Under the pieces are notes generated by a model. That model was given only the letters and a program-made list of their open reading frames with translations. It did not search any database and was not told the origin of the DNA. Both the position numbers and the translations under genes were made by a program. From Alopecurus myosuroides (taxonomy: Eukaryota > Streptophyta > Magnoliopsida > Poales > Poaceae), in contig CM054062.1 of NCBI GenBank assembly GCA_028641055.1, positions 185,007,958 through 185,071,957 of the forward strand: a DNA stretch of 64,000 bases, given 5' to 3'. Below are positions 56,250 to 64,000 of this stretch, piece after piece (the stretch's first letter is position 1; the number at the start of each line of letters is the position of its first letter).

Positions 56250-58616
56250 TTATCAAGTAAGTAAAGCCTAGCTATATGGCTATAAAGAAAGCGCTTTACG
56301 GGAGGCAACCCGGTTGTTTTTGTTTAGATTTTCCTAGTGTCCTCTTGCTGTCTCAAGAGATTAGTTTTTTTGTTTTAATTCTGTAGTTTTCAATAAAGAG
56401 TCAAGTCAAACCCATTTGGACTTATAAGTTGCTATCCTAGTGCATGAAATTTCTGTTTCAGCACGAGTCTGCTCACCGTATGATTTTACGTTTTTTATTG
56501 GTATGTCGGATTGAGATAATTTTTTTGTATCTTCTGCAACTTTTCGTCCTCTGTAAGCACAAAATTTGTCTTAATTTTTTGACAAGTCGAGCTTAGGGAA
56601 AAACGTTCGTTTTTCTGCTGCTGCTTTTCTCGACAGATTCTGCCTTCTTTTGTTTTATGCACTCTTTGGGCTTGGGAATCGAATTTCCATGATTCTTTCA
56701 AGCAAGAGAGTGAACATACAGCATAATGAACCTTATTTTCTATCTACTGGAGCATTTGATTTGTAATTTTGCACAGCAAGCATGTGATTTGTTTGTCCTT
56801 GCTAATCTCACCCCACAGAAAAAGAATGGGAGAAACATGTTTTGTGAAGTTTTTTCACAGGGAATAGAGGAGCTGCGCCTCAAGACATCCAAGAATGGTG
56901 AGATCCATAATCTTGGGGATGTGATGAACAACCCACCGGAGCTACACTATTTTGGTTAGCACACGTCTACTTTCTGTTTTTCTAAGCAAAGCATTTATCG
57001 TAGAGACTTGAAGCGTCTAGTTTTTGTTTTTATTTTTGTTTTGATAAGACCACCACCATCATTTTATATGAGATTGAGCTACTGGAGTTTGGGGTTGGAA
57101 TTTATTGGATGCTAGTATTATGACTTGGAATAGGGATGCCATGGTTGATTTGAAGAGCTACATATGTTTGCATGATTTATAGGCTTTTTATGTGTAGAAA
57201 TTTGCAATAATGTTGTCTTGAGCTATCTCTTATTCATGTCCTTGATGTTAATTGCTGGTTTATTTAGTTTGTCATGAAATGAGTAGTTCTATGTACATAT
57301 GCATGCATAGTAGCTGGTCAACTATCTCCCTCTTGCTAGCCCAAAAATTTAAAAATTCCAACAAGTAAAAACTTGTTTCCAACACTCCTTAGCCAAGTAT
57401 TTCCAGTGAGTCCACCATATATTCCCATTAGCTTCATTGCTATTCCGAGTATGTTCACCATGTTATTGTGTTATTTATGTTCTAAATTAAGATATTCACT
57501 TTATTAATTGTCATGGGTTGAACTTGGGATAGGACTCTCACGAACTTTTGAAGGCACACTTTACTTTTTATGCATCTAATAAACATGACCCAATAATGGG
57601 AGCCACAAGTTTTGCGTCTGACAAGTGTGTGGTTGGGAGCTAGCTATAAACGTGTATCACTGGAAAGCTTTCAACATTGCACAAAAAATTTACATTTGGT
57701 TGATATCATGTACTTTTGTTTTTGGACTCCTGCCATGCCGAAATGAAATAGAGGAATAGTAAGTTTTGATGAGTAAGTATCTATATGACTAGAGAAACGC
57801 ATTGATCCGCTAACCCAAGCCATGCTTTATCATGGTGGAAATTTACTTACATCTTGAGCGACTCTACAACACATCCTATAATAAAATAAGAAGCTATGCA
57901 TAATAGTGAATGAAAATAAAAAGGATGATGAGTCTACTCCGTTTGTTCATCTTGTCATTGTAACATGGTCTTGTTTCCATGTCATGGGGCAAGAGGTACC
58001 TCTTTGCGGTTCTCTATGATGTCATTAATACTTATTATGATTGTACAAAGCTTATTAGGAATCTTAAGTTGAGTAATCATGGAGTAGGTTTTCACACTCA
58101 CGGGGCACGAGGCTTTCAACCACCTTGTCATTATCATTACTTCAATACTCACAATTTTAAGATGCTAGTGATAAAGGGGCAATGAGAGTCCTATATCAAT
58201 GGATACCACATTTCAATTAGTAATTTTAGTTGAATAATTTAGAGGCTAAATAAGACTTGATCATGTTTTACCTCTACTCAATTTTCTCCAAAGTGTCCAC
58301 CATATTTTCTATTCTCCATTATGCTATTCTTTGACCAATATAGGATTTTATTTTTCATTTTGTGTATGAATTTGGTCCATAGTGCTTTTATTTCATTATA
58401 CACTTTGTGAACTTTCATGAAGCATCTTTGCTTGCATATTTGATATTTCTTACAACATGAATTGTATATTGCTACTCATTTCTAGTATTAATCATTTGAT
58501 TATATGTAGCATGAATAATCCTCCTTGATATCCCATGATTGTTTCAATATGCAAAACCCATCTTAGTTTTATCACCTTCATACTCGAGGACGAGCATGGG
58601 TTAAGCTTGGGGATGT
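56250..58616 (+). other. W 3' untranslated interior and polypurine tract
   Basis: It holds 2.37 kb without coding signal; a few short frames (for example 57979-58185) have no family resemblance. ATACTCGAGGACGAGCATGGG and the tract TTAAGCTTGGGGATGT (58601-58616) precede the 3' LTR, the same arrangement as in B2. Confidence 0.75.
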
Positions 58617-60319
58617 TGATGCATGTAAAATGCATAGATGAATTTTGCATATTTTCACATGGTTTTCTATTACATATTGCATCATATAAGGGTATAATTC
58701 AATGTTTTACAGTATTTTGGGGTTAAATTACAAAGTCCCCCAACTTTTATGGAATTAACCCTGCATGACAGAAACCCCGTTTTCTATATTTTTGACGTTT
58801 CAGGGGGCAAACTTCCGCGAAGTTACCTGAAAATCTGCGGGGGTCATTTTCTTGGAAGGAGAAGATTTGCGGGCGAAGGATCCACGAGAATTGGGCAAGG
58901 AGGCCCAAAAGAGGACCCTCCACACGGCCAGATTCCTTGGCCGCGTGAGAGGCCCCCTTTTGGCCCCTGTGGCCCCAATTCCTTCCATCTTCGACTTACC
59001 GACTCCGTCTTGACCTAAAACCGACTATAAAAAGGGTCCCCCGTACCCTTACGGAGAGGAGCGCCCCCGAAACACCAAAACAGAGACCAGAAGTTCCAGA
59101 TTGGAGGGGGGAAACTCCGGCGGGGCGCCGCCGGTGTGATCTCCTACCCCTCCAATGTCATCTCCATCGAAATCTCCATGAAGAGGGAGTAGTCCACCCC
59201 AGGGCTATGGGTTTGTGGAAGTAGCACTTGTATCTCTCTATCTATGTGCTTCACTAATTAGATCTGTATGAGCTGCCTCACATGATTACGGGGAGCGTTG
59301 TAATTCCTATGTGGTGGATCTTTTCTATGAGTTATTGAATCTGAGATTGCAATTGTTTCTCTTGAGTTATTTGAGTAGATGTATCTTAGGTACCCCGTTC
59401 TTATTTGCTAGCTTTGATCAATCTAGTTCTTGAGAGCGTGTGTGGGGTGATGGGTGCATTAGTTGGAGTAACGGGGGGTGGCTAGTGCTGTGAAAGTGAC
59501 AGAAGTTCAGCGATCCACTTAGGTTTTGTTAAACCTTTCTTAGTTACCTCACTAGGGATAAAAAGGAGTAACTTGTTACCGGGGATTTGAAGTGACACTA
59601 ATCAATCTCCATGACTAGATCTAGCAAGTTCTTACTTCAGCTTCATGTCACGTTGCCTAAAGCTATACTCTGGTTTTTCCTTAATTATCGAGGTGTTATG
59701 ATTTATTTCGCATCTTGGTGGAGTATAAGAGGGATCAATATGACCGTAGAGATCTCTATGCTAGGACGTGATGCCCATATGAAAGTACTCAATGTCAAAC
59801 ATGTTATTGTAATCTCACATGTTATTCTTTACGTCCACCGTCTACCACTTTATTTGAGAGAATGCAAGTGTGAAACCATGAACCCCGGTCCTATTTTAAT
59901 TATAAGAAAATACTCTAGTTACTTTGCTACAATTTAATTTACTTGAAATTTACTTTACTTGCATATCCAATTCGAATTTACATTATCTCCATCACCACTT
60001 GCATCACAAAAATACATAAACAATCCATTGCATATTTATTTTCTCATTTGCATTTAGTAGTAGATTTAATTATTGCACATTTACTTTCAGTTTTGCATTG
60101 CAATGTAGAAGTCTCACACCTTGTGCTTGACAACCACTTGGTGAGGTTGAGGGCACAAAATTCTCTACTTGTTTGCAGGATCCTGGAGGAAGCTTGGAAG
60201 ACAACTGCTGAAATTCTGGCTCCCCAAGAGTTCGATATAAACCCTCGAGTCACCCTCGTGGGGAAGAAGGCTTGTCACTAGCTACACACTCTGCACTTGG
60301 AGTCTCAACCTAGCCATCA
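58617..60319 (+). repeat. W 3' LTR (1703 bp)
   Basis: It is a direct copy of 52179-53888 with few substitutions and small indels, ending CCTAGCCATCA, followed by CCGGG. Confidence 0.95.
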
Positions 60320-60324
60320 CCGGG

Positions 60325-61551
60325 GTTCATAGGTTCACTAGTGGTGTCTCTCCATAAAAGATAGCATGCTAGGTGAACAAATTACAGCTGGGAAATTGAC
60401 AAATAAAGGTTGCACCGTAGTGCACATTCATGACATGATTACTACTACGATATTTAGTGCAGGCGTTACAACAATATACATAGACCGTAATCCAACTGCA
60501 TTTATGACTAATAATCCACCCTCAGGTTATCATCCAAAACCCCTTAGGTATTAAGTTGCAAGCAACAGATAACTGCATTAAACAAAGTGTGTAATGTAAG
60601 CAATGATTGTACACGCGGGCACTCACACCGCTATTTTATCCCTAGTGGCAACAACAGATCCTCCCCCGTCACGTTTCTATCACTCGAGCATAGGCAAAAA
60701 TGAGGCATGAACCCAGTATAGAGCATAAATACTCCCTCTTGGACTCACTAGCAACTACTTGGCCAGATCAACCACTAGCAAAGGAAAGCATGCAAGATCA
60801 TAAATAACATACGCAATAAAGACTATAATCAACTTGGCATAAGTTCAATATTCATCGGATCCCAACAAACACAGCACATAGAGTTACATAAGATCAATCT
60901 CGATCATGTTAGGCAGCTCACGAGATCTAAACATGGAGGCATATGATGAGGAGACAACCATCTAGCTACTTCTATGGACCCGTAGTCCAAGGATAAACTA
61001 CTCACGCATCACTCCGGAGGCAGGCATGGTGATGAAGAGGCCTCCGGTGATGATTTCCTCTCCGGCAGGGTGCCGGAGACAGCTTCAGAACCCCCCTGAT
61101 CTAGGATTGACAACGACGGCGGCTGCAGAACTTTTCGGGGATTTTTGATCAGGTGCCTACGGTTTTCCATCCGGGGGGAATAAATAGGCGAAAGGGCAGA
61201 AGCGGTGGAGCCCTAGGGGCCCCACACCACCAGCTCGCGCGTCCAGGGGGAGGGCGCGCCACCCCATGGTGTGGCCCCCTGGTGCCCTCTTCGACTCCTC
61301 TTCGGTCTTTTGGATGCTTCCGGGGAAAATAGGCACTTCGGGCTTTGTGGGGTCCAATTCCGAGAATATTTCCAGAACAACTTTTCTGAAATAAAAAACA
61401 GCAGAAAACAGGGACTCGCACTTGGCATCTTATTAATAGGTTAGTCCCGGAAAACGTGTAAAAGTGCCATAAAGAGGGAAGAAAACATGTAGCAATTGGC
61501 ATAATATTATCATGGAGCATCATAAATTATAGATACGTTGGAGACTTATCA
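60325..61551 (-). repeat. B2 3' LTR, upstream part (rest at 51815-52178)
   Basis: The LTR is split by W in the word ATGAACCCCGG|TCC; CCGGG is at 52174-52178 and 60320-60324. Sequence follows the plus-strand LTR-B copy at 6875-8419 along its whole length. Confidence 0.9.
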
Positions 61552-64000
61552 AGCATCCCCAAGCTTAGTTCCTACTCGTCCTCGAGTAGGTAAATGATAA
61601 AACAAAATAATTTCTGAGGTGACATGCTACCACACAATCTTGATCATAATATGTAAAGTAGAGCATGTAAACTAGTATCAAATGAACTAAAGTTGTGATC
61701 TATATTTGATATCAACAAGTAATGCATAAACAAAGAAGAAAGAAGTACAAATTTTAATGAATCAATACTAAAAGACTATCGACCGTGCAAAGTTTATTAG
61801 ACACAAACATGATAAATAGAATTTTAATAATAAAGCAAAGCAATCACTTTTCATCATGAACAGTATCTCAAATAAAGGATCATGAATAATAATGCAAAGA
61901 AAGATAAACGTTTGTTTCAGGTATAGAGAAAGCATGGCAAAGTGATATTTCGCTAGACCTTAAGAGTGGGGCAAAACATAAATGCCAGGACACATTCAAA
62001 GTTCATGAGGAAGACTAGAGTAAATAATTTAAGAACAAACAATATCACATCATGAAGCAATTATTGATGTTTATGGGACAAATGCACATAGAACTCAGAA
62101 TGGCAAAAATGCTCTCTCAACTGTGCATAAAGTTAGAAGATGGAGACTCAACATAAAAGAAAGGCCCTTCGCCGAGGGAAGCAGGGATCAACTCATGTGC
62201 TAGAGATTTTTATTTTATTAAACAAAGGTATTAAAAGTTTGACACTCCTCCCATCCATCTTTCACAAACCATGGCTAACCGAATCCTCGGGTGCCTGCCA
62301 ACAATCACATACCGTGGAGGAGTGTCTATATTTTGGGAGATGTATGCTAATGTCAACAAATGGTAAACAGAAAATACAGTATGTCACAAGCCAACTGATT
62401 CACAAGAGCGGCTCCCATGTGAAGGACGCATCTGGGTAGAAGGTCATCCCTCTTTCTCTTTTGTTTACAAATTATGCTTTGACTGACAAATCAGGGGCAA
62501 AAATAGTGAAGAGATTTTGTGTGTATTAATGTGGGGCTGGGAACCCCACTGACAACTCTTCTATCATTTGGATAAGCGGATGAAGCCACTAGTCCAGGGT
62601 GTGAAATCCAATCAACAAGTGAGATAAATATTCTCTATTTACGTCCTCATGAGCAAAAACAGGATCATAAAGCGGGAGTAATTTTGAAGGTTTTAAAGGT
62701 AACACATGAGCAATTTACTTGGAGTGGCAGTTAAATACCACATGTAGCTAGGTATGATGGACACAATGGAAAAACTTTGGTTTAAGGGAGTTGGATGCAC
62801 GAGTAGAGCTCATACTCAGTACATGTGGAAGCTAGCAAAAGACTGGGAGCGACAAATCAAGAGAGCATAAGAGCCATAATCATCCACAACGACATAAACA
62901 TCATTAATTAAAGCATAAGAGGTATCACAACTTCAAAAACTAAGTGGTCATGGAGGCTATTCGTGACTGGTTCATAGTCATAAACATGGTGTGAGCATGC
63001 GCCAAGTCAACCAAATAAAATATTCAAAGGAGGATACCATAAATTTATTCTTCCTTATGACAAGAAAAACTCATGAATCTTTCAATGGAATATTAAACAC
63101 TCTCAGCTATTTGAGGCTATTCATGCTACTCAATATCCACAAGACTTTAAAACTAAAATAACATTTAGCATGGCATGAAAAAGTTCTAGCCACAGTCTAT
63201 ACAAGCTTCTACTTGCACTGTTATAAATTCTACTTCAAGCAGTAGTTTTTTCCCAACAAGCGCCATACAAGATATGTTTTAACAAAAATACTCTTCATGA
63301 TACAGCAAGCAAACATGAGAGTACTCACATAACACTGCTAAAACTAACAGCTCTGATAAGAGATGCATGCAAAACAGGAGCTAAATAAATGCAGCAGCCA
63401 GACAAAGATTAATAATACAAAGTATTCCCATGGAAAAGCGGAGCGTGTCACTCTCCAATAAAATAATGTTGGGGTACAACCAAGATTATTGCAAAAATAA
63501 AAACAAATTGAAAGCAAAAATAAAAGACCCTCCAAGTAAAGCACATAAGATGTGACCAAATAAAAATATAGTTTCACTAGAAGTGACCCGATAATTTGTT
63601 GATGGAGATGGGGATGCCTTGGGCATCCCCAAGCTTAGCCGCTTGAGACTTCTTGTAATTTGCTGGACTTACCACCGGGGCATCCCCAAGCTTAGGATGT
63701 TCACTCTTCTTGATCACGCCATATCATTCTCTTCTTTTGACCCTTGAAAACTTCCTTCACACCAAACTTCTCACAATCTTCATTAGCAACGTTAGTGCAA
63801 TCGAAATAATAAATTCGCATGCTTCATTTTAAACACATGCCTAACACTCAAAAACACATTAGCTACTGTCACAACTTCTTTTAAAACTCTTTTTCTCAAA
63901 AGAACACCAAAATAAAGCGATTAAGATGCGAATGCAATTATTGGCAGAAATTTGTCAAAACGGGACAACAGGTAAAGATGATCTTTTTCGAAAATCTTCT
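61552..64000 (-). other. B2 3' untranslated interior
   Basis: I see no coding frame with family resemblance. The word CTAAGCTTGGGGATGC occurs three times in element orientation: at the PPT (61552-61568) and near 63622-63640 and 63678-63695. The stretch 62250-62830 is conserved with A1 47850-48430. The last 300 bases have no recognisable content. Confidence 0.7.

Larger units (their letters stand above)
52179..60319 (+). mobile_element. W: complete gag-protease-only LTR retrotransposon, TSD CCGGG
   Basis: It has LTRs at 52179-53888 and 58617-60319, TSD CCGGG at 52174-52178 and 60320-60324, a tRNA-Asp-type primer site and a polypurine tract. The 4.7-kb interior codes Gag and an aspartic protease in one frame and then 2.4 kb of non-coding sequence; RT, RNase H and integrase are absent with no sign of a deletion scar. 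It would have needed polymerase and integrase from an autonomous Athila-like partner. The two LTRs are very similar, so it is among the younger insertions. Confidence 0.95.
51815..64000 (-). mobile_element. B2: Athila-like element of the LTR-B family, minus strand, 5' part outside window
   Basis: Its 3' LTR occupies 51815-52178 and 60325-61551 (1591 bp after removing W), starting TGATAAGTCTCC and ending TGCACCATCA in its own orientation. The polypurine tract CTAAGCTTGGGGATGCT lies just before it (61552-61568, reversed). The interior 61569-64000 is non-coding 3' sequence; gag and pol, if present, are right of the window. Confidence 0.85.

Noticed and set aside
1..64000. Host protein-coding gene or RNA gene
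   Set aside because: All recognisable coding sequence belongs to retrotransposons, and the non-coding stretches fall within LTRs or element interiors.

Overview
This window looks like intergenic heterochromatin from a large grass genome, most likely a Triticeae cereal (wheat, Aegilops, barley or rye group). I see no host gene. Almost every base can be assigned to LTR retrotransposons inserted into one another, and seven insertions are supported by 5-bp target-site duplications (TSDs) or matching flanks read directly from the sequence. The assignment to Triticeae is an inference from the element types (Tekay/Del chromoviruses, SIRE-type Ty1/copia, several Athila-like Ty3/gypsy families with tRNA-Asp-type primer sites) and the nesting depth. 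No bacterial, organellar or RNA genes were seen. All coding regions are decayed (stops, frameshifts, deletions, lost catalytic residues), so they are annotated as pseudogenes unless stated.

Layout, left to right. (1) 1-6874: the 3' two thirds of a Tekay/Del chromovirus (T1), with gag-protease-RT-RNase H-integrase-chromodomain and a 3.0-kb 3' LTR. (2) 6875-8419: an Athila-type LTR ('LTR-B'), interrupted near its start by T1. (3) 8420-38032: a SIRE-type Ty1/copia element (S) on the + strand, with gag, protease, integrase, RT, RNase H, an extra third ORF and a 1.24-kb 3' LTR. S is split twice. The first insertion is a minus-strand Athila-like element (A2, 11960-26243, TSD TTAGG), which itself holds a complete polymerase-less LTR element (R, 12858-20117, TSD GAGGG). 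The second is a 4.9-kb Tekay-type solo LTR (SL1, 28334-33224, TSD GAAGC). (4) 38033-50521: the body and 3' LTR of a plus-strand Athila-like element (A1, same family as A2), into which S was inserted; A1 is also split by a second Tekay-type solo LTR (SL2, 40817-45154, TSD TCAAC). (5) 50522-51122: a Tat-clade RT relic and a short mosaic. (6) 51123-64000: two minus-strand LTR-B elements, one (B2) inserted into the LTR of the other (B1). B2's 3' LTR is split by a complete gag-protease-only element (W, 52179-60319, TSD CCGGG), and its non-coding 3' interior runs off the right edge.

Relative order of insertion, oldest to youngest on the left side: Tat relic, then A1, then S, then LTR-B, then T1; A2 went into S and R into A2. 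On the right: B1, then B2, then W.

The most unusual items are: element R, whose whole interior is one repeat-rich reading frame that ends on the first bases of the 3' LTR and has no polymerase; a possible leader intron inside the LTR, positionally conserved in three divergent Tekay-type LTRs; a conserved TATA box upstream of a small coiled-coil ORF in both A1 and A2; a third ORF in S that only gains a start codon if a GT-AG intron is removed; and clusters of a CCGGAATATCCGG-type motif in S.
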